The notes under the pieces are model-generated. The model searched no databases and was not told the origin of the DNA. It worked only from the letters and a program-made list of their open reading frames with translations. A stretch of 64,000 nucleotides of DNA from Hysterangium stoloniferum (taxonomy: Eukaryota > Basidiomycota > Agaricomycetes > Hysterangiales > Hysterangiaceae). Numbering within the stretch: the first letter of the stretch is position 1; every line of letters begins with the position of its first letter. The translations under genes and the position numbers were made by a program. Shown one piece after another: positions 33,422 through 45,169 of this stretch. The DNA is taken from the NCBI GenBank assembly GCA_015178975.1, contig WHVD01000040.1, forward strand, positions 601,609 to 665,608. The letters are read 5' to 3'.

Positions 33422-34820
33422 TGTTCAATGTTATAGCGAAATGGACAAAGTTTATTTTCGATGACTAAGCTACTGTAAAGTACGAAATAGCCAAGCATTG
33501 AGACAAAATGCATCATGGCTTGCAATACAATGTACTCTAACATGCCCACTTTGCAAGTCGTTGAGGTGTGCAGTAAGTCCATACACATGAAAAAACAAGA
33601 AATACACAATTTTAACACACAAAAATATTGCACCCACTCACTGCAAAATCCATCTGAAAATTTTGAGAAACCTGCTGTGCCCACTAGATGCAATATCCAT
33701 CTGGTACAGGTGGCATTGAACTGAACCTCAGAACATCTTTGCTCCTAGAACACATTCCCCCAACCTCCCAGAATACAAACAAATGCCAGACCTTGGAGCC
33801 CTACTCGCAACTCCTAGTCCACGTGATGATTTCAAGTGTGCAAAATATAAGCACTCATCCCTGCACTATCAGTGGGGATCTCCTGGTTTTCGGTAGGTAA
33901 TCCACTTGAAGATGAAACAACCGGCCTTGGCATAGGACAAAAACATGCAATGTGACCTTCACTGTTGCATCTATAGCAATTCTTTGGCTGTTGCACATTT
34001 GGTGAGTCGACTTTCATTTTCATGGCAATCTGACTCTCATTTTCTTTCTGCCCTTTTAGATGGCTTTCTTCTTCTACCAGCGCCACAGAAATTTCTTCGA
34101 CAGTAAGTGATCCTACGTGCTGCATAAGAGCAGTTGCTACCGCACCAAATTCCAGAACCAAACAATAGATGAGGACATCTGGCACATCCTCATCATGCAA
34201 CTCGACTCCAATCGCTCAAAGCTGTGAAGCCAGAGTCAAAATGCCATGGACATATTCCATCACTGGCTTTTTGACATCATGCTGGTATATATAGAGCTGG
34301 GATTTCAATGAAATCTGATTGGCCAGATTATTTGCCTGATAGATTTTCACAAGTGCTTGCCATGCCTCTGGTCCAGTAGTGCAATCCCGAATATACGATT
34401 ATTGGCTTGATGCAATTGTCAATCCAATTGCCATGTAACCATCCTCTGAATGCTTTGCCCAATTCAAATACTCCTTGCTATTCTCATCCTTAGGTGCCTT
34501 TGTACCACCATTAACAACACTCCATCATCCAGCATGCCGCAAAGCCATTGACAGTGAAAACTTCCATTCGTGGTAGTTATCACCCGAGAGTTTTGGGATA
34601 CTTGCAAGTATGTAAAGCATTGATATTAGACATAAGATGATGAGATAGTATTATTGTGACTTTTTAAAGCAACGGGGTGGGGCCTATAACCTGTTCAATG
34701 TTGACATTATAGTGAAAATGGACAAAGTTTATTTTCAATGACTAAGCTACTGTAAAGTACGAAATAGCCGAGCGTTGAGATAAAACGTGTCAATGGCTTG
34801 CAATACAATGTACTCTAACA
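33422..34820 (-). mobile_element. Gag-only LTR retroelement, family 2
   Basis: Direct repeats of 121 and 129 bp (33,422-33,542 and 34,692-34,820) begin TGTTCAATG and end CTCTAACA. They are flanked by the 5-bp duplication CTTAC (33,417-33,421 and 34,821-34,825). The 1.4-kb element encodes only a copia-type gag on the minus strand. There is no room for protease, integrase or reverse transcriptase. On the minus strand the base run after the 5' LTR is GGTTATAGGCCCC, similar to the putative primer site of the other two gag-only elements. Confidence 0.85.
33832..34633 (-). pseudogene. Copia-type (UBN2) gag, decayed
   Basis: Reads from MSNINAL.. at 34,633 through IPKLSGDNYHEWKFSL, an EAWQALVKIYQ-like helix and YVHGILTLASQL. 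A zinc knuckle CYRCNSEGHIACFC lies at about 33,940. A frameshift near 34,600 and in-frame stops (for example near 34,525, 34,390 and 34,215) disrupt it. Gag packages the RNA of LTR elements. This copy can no longer do so, and the element would depend on proteins from elsewhere. Confidence 0.75.
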
Positions 34821-34825
34821 CTTAC

Positions 34826-35370
34826 AGTATTGTGTGGCTATAGATTTTCTGAATCTGTAAAGCCCCCGTCAGTCACACACTGGATGAGGATTTTGTGACA
34901 AACTCCTCATCTTTCTGCTCTTCATCATTGAAACATTCAACCCCTTTTTGGCACAATCTGGCTCATATGCAATATCCCTTCAATGCTGGATGGTATATGA
35001 TCAGGATAAATCTACAATAAGGGAGTAGCCTTACTTCTCTGGGGTTAAACTTTGATGACCAAATGGTCCTCCAGCCTTTTCCAAATGAACAGGTGAGCAT
35101 TTCGATGTTTTCTACATACATGAATGTTAGTGCCTAGTGCAATCTAGCATGTTACAATGGTGACATATGGTGTGAGGTCATTCTGTCACAAAAGCACAAC
35201 TTGGGGTTTCACTAAGGGGTTGTGTCATTGTGACTGCTTTATGTTTTGATCTAACACAGACCTTAGTATCCAACAACAGTTTAGTAAGAGATCCAGCTCC
35301 CTGTGAGTACTGATGATATCTATCAGAATTGGAATGAGACAATAAAACTTAAGACTCACCTGAGTTTGCA
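34826..35370. other. Unassigned stretch
   Basis: No gene or repeat recognised between the gag-only element and the pseudogene at 35,374. Confidence 0.35.
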
Positions 35371-35373
35371 CAT

Positions 35374-36160
35374 TCACTCAGCTGTCTCTTTGACCACATT
35401 TTTGCACCATTCAGATGTTTCTGTTCCATCTGCCCATCCAGCAGCCATATACAGTCCATATACATAGGTAAACCTCTCCAGCAGAGAACCTTGTTCAAAC
35501 ATTCCTTCAGACATTGTGCATGTCCATTCCTTCATCCCTTGCAAGGTTGTTGGCATACTCCAAGTTATGGTGTGGAGGGTGAGGTCAGTATCTTCTGGTC
35601 TGCAGCCCCTGATGTGAATTGCCACTTAGTCCACAATTCTGTCAATGATATTAGGCTGGCTATCCCCACTCCATTTCATATTGAACCACTAGGCCGAATT
35701 GAGCAAATGATGGGTGGTGCAAACATCAGACTGTCAGTAGGTTTGACTAACAACATTGAGACAAATTGAAAGCCTTACCTGAGATGCATCACATGTTCCC
35801 CAACATTCAACTTCCATCATAATTTGCCACATGGCAAGTGAATCACCAGCCTGCTGATGCTCAGACCTTTTGAAGCTCTTAAGTGTCCAGCACTCCCAAG
35901 CTTCCTGGGCAAAAATACAATTTATATTTTGTGCCACACTCTTTACATCTTCCAATATGTCTGGACAATACCCACCTGTCCCAAGATGGTGGGCAAATTC
36001 AACAGCATGCAGTATGTTGATCACACCACCCTGCTCCCCCAAGTGCAACCATCTCATTGCACTATTAGTCCTGTGATTGAGGATTGACTTGAGCACAAGT
36101 GAAATACAACCCAATAAAACCTTGTAAATTGAATTCCAATTTTCTCTGGGAAAAGCAGTT
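35374..36160 (-). pseudogene. Unrecognised two-exon gene remnant
   Basis: On the minus strand an open stretch (NWNSIYKVLLGCISL.. to ECWGTCDASQ) ends at a canonical donor GTAAGG near 35,781. After a 48-nt intron ending TGACAG near 35,733, the frame continues in phase 0 (SDVCTTHHLLNS..) and runs to KNVVKETAE-stop at 35,374, broken by two TAG codons. Conserved splice signals with a continuing frame argue for a real former gene. I do not recognise the family. The surroundings are transposons, so it may be a captured or transposon-derived gene. Confidence 0.45.
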
Positions 36161-36162
36161 GG

Positions 36163-36252
36163 TGTTCGAATTAAGGTGCAGGTATGTGTCAATATGTTGT
36201 GTACACAAGCAAAAAGTGTTAGTATTACTAAGCAGCTATACAGTAGTTACTT
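36163..36252 (-). mobile_element. LTR fragment of gag-only family 1
   Basis: On the minus strand it matches 43,065-43,155 (TGCTTAGTAATACTAA, CATACCTGCACCTTAATTC) but lacks the first third of the LTR. It shows that the short-LTR family has further copies in the window. Confidence 0.6.
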
Positions 36253-38078
36253 ACAAGGCTGTGACCTGTGGGGGGCAAGCCCCCACCATGCTACCACTCC
36301 ACAACCTTACTCAGTCGCTTCGTGACCTGATAGATCAATAATAATGTCTTCAAACACTACATTAGCAGTCATGGAATAGAATTTTCAAATCCTTGATCAC
36401 ATAACTTTTGTATTTCCTTTTGTGACCATGTCCTATTGAGGGTTTGTGTACATTCCCGCTTCCCATTTATTCTCATTCAGAGACTTATTTTAAAGTGATT
36501 AAAGTTTAAATTATATACATTATATGTATTTGTAAATTCACTGAACCTAAAAAACATATGTCAGTCTCCTTTTGGAATCTTGCTGAAGACTTAGTCATGG
36601 ATCAAGAATACCATCCTTACATACTACATATTTGGCTTGGAATAGTATTTTCATTCTTCCTCAATTTGTTTCTCTTGAAGTGTCAGATTTTTTGTTCCGC
36701 ATTGGACTTCCAACTTCTGATATGGCTGTGATTACCCTTCCCATGTCATATTGGGGACTTCTGCAAATTCTAGCTCCCCATTTATTCTCTTTCATACTCA
36801 TACCCCACTTTCCTTCCATTCCACTCATCTGTCTGTCATTGAATCTTTTAATATAAATTATTGTCTTGTATCCTACTAATCTCCAGTTCAAACATTGATT
36901 TAGAACATTTCTGTTAAGAACCACATTGTTCAGGCCCCTATATGTATTTTCAACCTACATATACTGTTCTCTGGCATTGTAATACCCAAATATTTCCTTT
37001 TCCAACCACTCTATCTCAGTTCTATTATAATGACATTCCATTATTCTCTGCATCACTTCACACCATATGTATCATTTGCCACCTCAGAGTATTTATCTTT
37101 TTTCTATTGTCTTGTATTCCTTTTCTTAATATCCTGTTCAGTTTCCTGATTTCCTTTGTTCTGTTAATGTTAAATCTTCTCATTTTCAGCTCTGTGTTTC
37201 CATTTACTTTAGTATAAAACCCCATCATGTACACTACTATCCTTCAGTTTGAATATTGACTCAGAATACCCATTTGGAATCCCCCTCTCATATTTAGAAG
37301 TGTATGCAATAATACAATTATTTACCTTTTAAGTATTATTCATACTGCTTAATCCTTTTGCTAGTGTCTGGCCACACTGAGACTTACATATGTTTTATCT
37401 TAGCCTCTGGACCCTCATTTACAGCTAAGTGCCATAATCCATCCTGCATTCATACTCCCCTTCTACTGTCTGTCATTAAATATTTTAGTATAAATTATTG
37501 TCTTATATTCTACTATTCTCCAGTTGAAATATTGAGTTAGAACCTACCTGTTGGGAACTACATACATGTGTCATTCAGGCCACTATGTGTGTTTTTCCCC
37601 TATACTCTGGCATCCTGACATTGGTATTCCTGATGCAACATCTCTGATGACAGTGTACTGACAACTCACCCACTTAATAACTTCATTTTCTAGCCACTCC
37701 ATCCCATTTTCCTTCTGATGGCATTCCATTATTCCTTGCATCACTTCACTACATCATTTGCCACCTCAGAGTATTTATCTTTTTTCTCTTGTCTTGTATT
37801 CCTTTTCTTGACCCCCTGTTCCATTTTCCCAATTTCCTGTGTCCTGTTAATATAAAATCACCATTTTCAGTCCTCCGTGTTTCCATTTACATTAGTATAA
37901 AATCCTATCTTGTATACTACTACTCTTCAGTTTAAATAGTGACTCAGAATACCCATTTAGAATCTCCCTCTCATTTATAAAAGCTTATGGAATAATACCT
38001 TCATTTATTTTTAAAGTATTGTTCATCCTGCTTAATTATTTTGCTAGTGCCTAGCCACACTAAGACTTACTACCTTTG

Positions 38079-38897
38079 TGTTACGACCGGACAATCCTGC
38101 CGGACTCCGGGCACTAACTCGTACACCCCCACGTGCTACAAGCACCAATCGTCTGTTTATAGGATTTCCCGCCCAGACTCCATTACGTCAAGACTCGTTA
38201 CGTTCGACCTCATTAAGACACATATCAGTCACCGGACTTCCCCCGGACCCCGTCTCTGTCAATGTCCATCTTCGTCCCATGCATCAGTCACCGGAACCCG
38301 TTCAGAATCCCGTCACCGCTCTAATCGAGCCCCGTTCCCGTTTAGTCAAATGACCTGTTACGATTTAGGACTCCGCTCCCGCTCCATTTCCTGTTATGGG
38401 TTATGCTTTGTCACAATTCGGACTCCGCTCCATTCCGTCCCGTTCCTAACACCAATTTGGTGTTTATTATTCCCGTTTTATGTTTTGCTCGTTTCGTCTC
38501 ATTATTACTGGATTCGGTATGTCATGCATTCCACGGTCTATATAAACTGGCAGATGTTGTACATACAATCCAGTCAGAAAATTAGCTTAGATTCCCCCCA
38601 GTAATCTAATACATTTTCCTCTCTAAAACCCTACTCTTATCAGACCGCTCGCACTAGTCGGAGCCCACGGGCTCCGGCACATCTATCTCTCTCGACTATC
38701 TCGATTCACGACTCACGACTCACGACCTACGACCTACGACCCACGAACCCCCGCCCAGACTCCCCGGGATTCCCGTCCGCCTGTCTGAAATTGGACAAAC
38801 ACGATCTAGCGAGGGCGCAGCCTATAAGCTGAAGCCAAGTCCTACCGGATATCCCGCGGGTTTCTCCGGAAACCCGCCCTGTGTGTGTATCCTAACA
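38079..38897 (+). mobile_element. Solo LTR, 819 bp
   Basis: Starts TGTTACGACCGGACAATC and ends GTGTATCCTAACA, with the 5-bp duplication CTTTG (38,074-38,078 and 38,898-38,902). A TATA box (CTATATAAACTGG) lies near 38,536. The same LTR, in the opposite orientation and heavily CpG-depleted, is at 44,077-44,913. No internal region remains, so it arose by LTR-LTR recombination. Confidence 0.9.
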
Positions 38898-38936
38898 CTT
38901 TGCGACCTTAGCCTCTGGACCTCCAGTTGATACATA

Positions 38937-40517
38937 CAGTGGCTTCCAAAACTGTCCCAATGTTTTGGTAATTCTCAATAAATGCTTTATAACCTACCAA
39001 ATAAATTTTCTAAAATAGTGAAATTATTCACCCATATACCTTAGCATGCTATACCCAAATAATACATAATATAGATGGATATTGGTGTCACACTGAATAT
39101 TTAAAAATTACCAATCTTGGGACAGTTTTGCAATCCACTCTTTTCACACATTTCATTATATCATATTATATTCTATAGGGCTAGGAAAATTACAAAAAAC
39201 ATCATGTGATATCTATTTGATGTTCTAATTAATATGTGACATGAAATGTCACATTTTAGCTATCATTCTTATCATGAAAGCTATTTTCCCTCTCAAAGGA
39301 GAACAAGCCATCTCCCTCCTACAAAATGGACTCTTCAATAGGAATGTAGCCTCTACAACAAGTCCTATCAAGTCTACTATCAGTAGAATTCCTCAGAAGA
39401 TAGAGATAGACAAAGAAAACCTGAAAGGAGGATGTCCATCCAAGCTTTCTCCTACTGGCTAAAAGAGGATCATATATCAAATCATCCCTGGCAAACTAGA
39501 TAATGCTGTCCAGCCACACATTACATTAATTCCATCAATCAATATCATGTCTCACCCAAAACAGTCAGAAGGACCTTGAAACAGCATGGTTTCAAAGCTG
39601 TAGTCAAGGCAACAAGACCTTTGCTCAAGGCTCAACATAGAAAGGCCAGATTAAGCTTTGCCCTCAAGTACCAAAACTGGACTGTGGATGATCAGAAAAG
39701 GGTCTTGTGATTTTATGAGACCAAGATCAATAATATTGGGTCAGATGGACATCAATATGTGTTGAAGAAAGCTGGAGAACCACTCTCTGATAGGACAACC
39801 CAACTTACAGTCAAATGGAGGTGGAGATATCATGGTGTAGGGCTGTATGGGTTGGAATGGAGTGGGAATGCTTGCAGAGATTGAAGGAAAGATGGATTAT
39901 TCACAATATGTGGAGATCCTGGCTCAGCATTTGTCTCAGAGCATTGAAGATTTGGAGATTTTAGCAGATGATGCCATTTTCCAGGAGGATAATAACCTAA
40001 ACACATATCCAAGATGGCACAAAAATGGTTTTCTGAGAATCATATTCAGGTGTTAGACTGGACAGCACAGTCTCCTGACATGAACCCCATAGAACATCTT
40101 TGATTCCACCTGAAGAAACAGCTCCAGAAATATCTTTCACCATTAAAGGGAGTTTAGGGGTTATAGGAGAGGGTGGAAGTGGAATGGGCAAAGATTGAGC
40201 CTCAGGAGTGTCAAAAAATGATAGAAGTTATGCCCAGAAGACTTGATGCTGTAATAAACCCTAAGGAATGTCATACAAAGTACTAGAATAACAAGATATC
40301 TGATTCAAAAAGAGTGTGGTTGCAAAACTGTCCCAATGATTGGGCATTTTTAAATATTCACTATGGGACCAATATCCATCTAGATTATGTACTATTTGGG
40401 GATATCATGGCTAGTATGCTAAGGTATATGTTTCACTATTTTATAAAATTTTTTTGGTAAGTTTTAAAGCATTTATTGAGAATTACTAAAACATTGGGAC
40501 AGTTTTGGAAGCCACTG
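38937..40517 (+). mobile_element. Tc1/mariner transposon with ~200-bp TIRs
   Basis: Bounded by CAGTGGCTTCCAAAACTGTC and its complement, each next to a TA (38,935-38,936 and 40,518-40,519). The terminal repeats extend to about 39,138 and from about 40,317. Each repeat contains the motif AAAACTGTCCCAA at its outer end and, inverted, at its inner end. One transposase pseudogene lies between them. Confidence 0.9.
39260..40286 (+). pseudogene. Tc1-family transposase, inactivated
   Basis: Recognisable Tc1 motifs are SKLSPTG, TVRRTLKQHGFKAVVKATRP (near 39,558), RKARLSFALKYQNWT, IFQEDNN (near 39,977), QVLDWTAQSPDMNPIEHL (near 40,048) and PRRLDAVI. The first catalytic Asp of the usual DETK motif reads Tyr (YETKIN, near 39,717). 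There are several stops and frameshifts, so it is dead. The order helix-turn-helix, DDE core and C-terminal tail fits the normal ~340-aa Tc1 protein. Confidence 0.85.
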
Positions 40518-40670
40518 TACATAGCTATGTACATAACTGCCATTATACATCCTGCCACATTCCTCATCTATTCCTTCCACATGGGTCTTTTTAATTAGTC
40601 ATTTCAAGACCTGCATTGAGTTTATTTAATCCCAGTCTTTGAACATTGGAGCACCCGAATAGTTATGTAA

Positions 40671-41449
40671 AGGGCCAATAGACTTGAGTCTTAGTTCTTA
40701 ATAGTACTATTATATCTATTGTCTCAGTTTTTGCCCTTGCCATGATTTAGTTCTTCATAACTCTTAGTGTCCCAAGCTCCTGGTAATTACACTGGGTGCT
40801 GTACATTTAAAATCATTTAAAAATATCAATGAGGATAGAATAACAGTCCACAAAGGATGCAACAGAATGGTCAGGAATAGAACAGTTTAACAATGTTGTT
40901 TAACTGAATTTACTGGAATTCAGTGGAATGTAGTAAAAGTTAATTGGAGTTTACTGGAATTTGATTGGATTTACAGGTTTACTAATATTTCATTTAATTG
41001 ACTTCCGAATTCCCATAATTTTAGTATATTTTCTGGTATTTATTTTAATTCTTCTGAAATTGTTTGTAATTTTTTTTAACACCCTAACACAGACTGACAG
41101 ATGTGATGGATCCCTCACACATAATGTACTGGGTGGGCATTTGGCAACACCCGTGCACCCACATGCACACAAATGGGCATGGCACCTTGTGTTCATGTGT
41201 GTGCATTCATGAGATAATGCACCCGGTCGTGCGACATGAGTGAGGTGGTGTATCGCGTGACTGAGCACATTACATCACGAAGTGCATGAATGGTGCATCG
41301 CATGTGGCACATTGTGTTTGTGTTTGTGCATTCATGAGGCCATGTGTCCTGTCACACAACGTGAGTGAGGTGGTGCATAAGTGTCCGTCTGGCACCTGTG
41401 GACCCCCACATGCCCATGAATGGGTGCCGGCATGTTGTATGCGCATTTG
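40671..41449 (+). repeat. Short tandem-repeat region, no gene
   Basis: From about 41,150 to 41,440, and again at 42,288-42,400, irregular units contain GCATTCATGAG, CGTGCGACATGAGTGAGGTG and GGTGCAT. The hAT-type element interrupts this block. Positions 40,671-41,090 are AT-rich and unassigned. Confidence 0.5.
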
Positions 41450-42279
41450 TAGTGATTGGCAAGGCCCGGCCCGGCCTGAAAGCCCCGGCTTGGGCTCGGC
41501 TTCGACGGCTTGGGCCTCCCAATATCTCAGGCCGGGCCTTTAAGAGACGGCTTGGGCTGGGCTCGGCCGGGCTTGGGCCCAGGCCGCAGTACAACAAGCC
41601 ATTTTTAAACTTGTAGTCTACTAATAAAATCAAATAAACTTCTCAAAAATATTATCAATTTATATTACACATAAATTTCCTCCTCATCAGATGATAGCTC
41701 AACTTCAAAAAATGCGGCCTCTGAATCCCCACTAACCCAAATCTCCTGCTGTGAACTTGTTTTGATTTTCTCAGGTCCTGTTTGACATACAATCTCATCT
41801 ATTGGTAGGCTATGTTTCAATAAATGCTTTGATGCCATTTTGGCGGTGGGCACATCAGCTGGCCCGGGGCATGTGGAAGACGATTTAACTACTAAACTTG
41901 GCGGAAGTTGCCTCAATTCAATGTTATTCGGATCACGGAGCACTCGGTTCATTGTACGGATCCGTGCTGAGCGCCCTGGGGACTTACTTGGCTGTCCCAG
42001 GCAAGGTTTTGACTTTGGCAGCATTGTGTACAAGGGGGTTGGAACAGAAATTGAATGGTGGACAGAAGACAATCCGACGATCCTTGACCATGCGGTACCT
42101 TGTCCTTACCTTGTGGGGCCACTAGCAGGCCGCGGCCTGGCGGCCCGGCTTGGGCTTAAAATATCTCAGGCCGGGCCCAGGGTGGACGGCCTAAGTAGGG
42201 CTGGGCCCAGCTCAGCCTGGGCTTTTCAGGGCCCAGCTCGGCCGGCCCACGGCCTGAGGCCGGGCCTTGCCAATCACTA
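41450..42279. mobile_element. hAT-type non-autonomous element, 830 bp
   Basis: Terminal inverted repeats TAGTGATTGGCAAGGCCCGGCC / complement are flanked by an 8-bp duplication CGCATTTG (41,442-41,449 and 42,280-42,287), the hallmark of hAT elements. Subterminal zones are packed with GGCCCGG and GGCTTGGGC words in both orientations, candidate transposase-binding arrays. Internal DNA is AT-richer and holds one 135-codon ORF but no transposase core. Confidence 0.9.
41665..42072 (-). CDS. 135-codon ORF inside the hAT element, unknown
   Basis: An uninterrupted ORF ends with an acidic tail (VELSSDEEEIYV). No BED finger, DDE residues or hAT dimerisation motif is visible, so it could be a leftover end of a transposase or an accidental ORF. 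Its length and acidic end make it slightly more than background. Confidence 0.25.
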   Translation of the reverse strand: MSSVHHSISVPTPLYTMLPKSKPCLGQPSKSPGRSARIRTMNRVLRDPNNIELRQLPPSLVVKSSSTCPGPADVPTAKMASKHLLKHSLPIDEIVCQTGPEKIKTSSQQEIWVSGDSEAAFFEVELSSDEEEIYV

Positions 42280-42419
42280 CGCATTTGTGATGTAATGTGC
42301 CTGGTCGTGTGATGTGAATGAAGTGGTGCATTACATCACGAATGCACATGAATGGCATGTCACACATGACAGCAATGCGCATGTAAATGGTGTGCCATTG
42401 TGGGTGTGGGAAAGCTAAG

Positions 42420-43006
42420 GCTCACTTTGCTCACAAATACACACCATGGGAAAAAGGCTGCTCACTTTGCTCGCAGATACAGACCATGGGAAAATAAGGC
42501 TCGCTTCACTTGCAGTGCTTCTATTTTATGACTCAGCAATGACACCCACGGACCCACCAATGCAACTCAAACAGATACAGAAAGTGGTGAGGATAATGGA
42601 GAATCAGAGCAAATCATGTGGTGAGGACAGCCAACACATTCATTTGAATCTGATGACTATTTAGGAGTGAGCAGCAAGATGTTAAATGCAGGGATATTTT
42701 TTCTAATCTGTGTTATTTAAAGTGGCTTACTGATTTTGAAAATCAAGAAATTTTGCTTCATTGGGACAATGATTCTGGGTGAATATGGGGCATATTGTGT
42801 ACAGAGCACACAATTCATTGAAGCAAGCAAAAGGTTTGATGTCATGACGTTTGTGAGTGATAGCTGTCAATGGAAAGGGTTAATTAAAGAACCTCATTAT
42901 CAGTTGGCTATTATTTATATTATTTCACCTCCACAAGCATAGACAGAGGGAACCTTAATCATATTTGGTACCCTGTTTGACAATACTCTTCAGTACCCAA
43001 TCCAGC
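42420..43006. other. Unassigned stretch
   Basis: Two small frames (42,446-42,664 and 42,736-42,942) have no recognisable content. A short direct repeat (GCTCACTTTGCTC followed by ATACA, 42,420 and 42,459) is present. Confidence 0.35.
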
Positions 43007-43568
43007 TGTTGAAATATGGTATATACATATTTAGTTAGTAATCTTGCATTCTTTTGTAAATAGATAAGTAACTACTGTATAGCTGCTTAGTAATACTAAT
43101 TCTTTTTACTTGCATCCACAATGTACTGACACATGCCTGCACCTTAATTCTAACAGGTTATCGGCCCTGCAGATTTATCATTTGGATGTGTCACCACACA
43201 TTTTCATTCCTTCGAGTAGTTACTCATTGTATCTTTTTAGGAGGCCATATAGAAGGGCATAGAAGCCACAGTATTTGCATGGGAAGGGCTCTGGAGTGAT
43301 ACAGTGAACTTGCAGGAGTGAGTGGCCATATTAAAGGGCTTAGAAGTTGCAGTACTCGCACAGGACGGGCTCTGGGGCAGTACATCAAACTCTGCAGTTC
43401 GTAGATCCTTGTGGGAAGGGCTCCACAGTATCTGTTTGGTGTGTTTTGAACACCGAGAGTGCACTGACTTTATTGTCTGGCACTAGGCTTCCTTTTACAG
43501 CCACATTTTCCATTCTTTTCATTTCTCCACTATTCTAAATTGACACGGCCCACTTATCTGAAACCAAA

Positions 43569-45169
43569 ATGGGAAACGAGAATCACTTTCAAAAAATAGG
43601 GGAGGAGAATTATAGCACATTGTGTGTTTATATAAAAGTGCTCCTTACTCGCAAGGATGTGTGGGACATTGTCAATGGTACAGAACCTCGACCACCCAGT
43701 TTACCCTCCTCAAAACTGGTCCATGCATTCATTAAAAGGCAACAACTCACACAGTTGGAACTCATTCTCAGCATCAAACCAGGACAAATACCCCATTTTC
43801 ATGAGAACGATCCCATTATATCTTGGGAAAATTTGTGCCAAGTTCATGTTGCCCGTGGATTCATATCTCACCTTGCCCTTCGCCGCCACTTCCTGACCAT
43901 GAAAAAAGAGGACACGCAGAGCATGCAACAATGGATCACTGCTGTGAAGCATGCCTCACAGTGCCTCAGCTATGCAACCAGCCATCCATCAGCCAACATG
44001 GATACCACTCTCTGTCATTGGCTTGAAGCCCATGAAGGAGAAGAGATGATACTAGTGCTTGCCAATGGCCTCGATGTGTTAAGGGTATGTACATGGTGGG
44101 TTTCCGGAGAAACCCGTGGGAAATATGGTAGGACTTGGCATCAGCTGCTTATAGGCTGCACCCTCATGAGATCATGATGTCCAACTTCAAACAGGTGGAT
44201 GGGAAACCTGGGGAGTCCGGGCAGAGTTCATGGGTCAAGGGGTCGGAGGTCGGAGGTCATGGGTTGAGAGGTCGGGGAGTCAAGATAAATAAGTTGGAGG
44301 TTAACAGATAGATGTGTCGGAGCCTGTGGGCTCCAACTAGTGAGAGTGGTGTAATTCAGAGAGGAGTTTAGAGTGGAAAATGTACTAGATTACTGGGGAG
44401 AATCTAAGCTGATTTTCTGACTGGATTGTATGTACAACATCTGCCAGACTATATAGACTGTGGAATGAATAACATACCAAATCCAGTAATAATGAAATGA
44501 AACTAGCAAAACATAAAATGGGATAAGTAAACACCAAATTTGGTGTCAGGAATGGGACAGAACAGAGAGGAGTCTGAATCATGACAAATCATAACCATAA
44601 CGGGAAATGGAGTGGGAGCACAGTCTGAATTGTGACAGGCCATTTGACTAAAACGGGAACAGGGCTCAGTTAGAGGGATGTCAGGTTTTCCGAGCAGGGT
44701 CCAGTGACTGATGCATGGGATGAGGTCAGACATAGACAGGGATGGATTCTGGTGGGTATTCCAGTGACTGATACATGATGTAACAAAGTTGAACATGGAC
44801 AAGTCTGACATACGGAGTCTGGTGGGTATTCCGGTAAACTGACAATTGGTGCATATAGGGTGCAGGTGCATATAAGTAGTGCCCAGAGTCCAGTGGGAAT
44901 TCCGGTTGTAACACAATGTCTCATATGACAAGTTCACTGTAAGCTTGGATTCCTTTCCACCTGACCAACTTACCCTCGAATATGTCATAAATTGGCTACT
45001 CAATGAGGAGTCACACCAGCTCAGCACTTGTACTTCATCTATTGTCAATAACGATGCAAAAACTCGAGCTTTTTCCACTTCCCACAGCCATACAGTCAAG
45101 CACCCACCAAATGTTTTGTGTTTCAATTGTGGGGGACATGCTCATTATCAGGCTGAATGTCTGCCCTAA
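43569..45169 (+). pseudogene. Copia-type gag split by a solo LTR
   Basis: The first part (43,569-44,076) begins MGNENHFQKIGEENYST and ends ANGLD. After the inserted LTR and the CAATG copy of the duplication, the frame resumes with SYDKFTVSLDSF and runs to the zinc knuckle CFNCGGHAHYQAEC near 45,120-45,160, ending at 45,169. Without the LTR the gag is close to full length (compare 52,839-53,705, 288 aa). It differs from that copy mainly by C-to-T and G-to-A changes. Confidence 0.85.
44077..44913 (-). mobile_element. Solo LTR, 837 bp, inserted in gag
   Basis: Same family as 38,079-38,897 in the opposite orientation. On the plus strand it runs from TGTTAAGGGTATG to CCGGTTGTAACA. Flanking pentamers CGATG (44,072-44,076) and CAATG (44,914-44,918) are the 5-bp duplication with one G-to-A change. 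Very few CpG remain compared with the 38-kb copy. Confidence 0.9.

Larger units (their letters stand above)
36640..40670 (+). repeat. Tandem repeat of about 685 bp, three units
   Basis: Unit borders lie near 36,690, 37,380 and 38,060. Equivalent blocks include CACCTCAGAGTATTTATC (37,080 and 37,762) and GTCTGTCATT followed by ATAAATTATTGTCTT (36,831 and 37,479). The third unit is interrupted by a solo LTR (38,079-38,897) and a Tc1/mariner element (38,937-40,517) and resumes at 40,518. No conserved ORF. Confidence 0.65.

Noticed and set aside
37358-37540. 60-codon ORF in the tandem repeat
   Set aside because: The equivalent position in the neighbouring 685-bp units is not open in the same frame.
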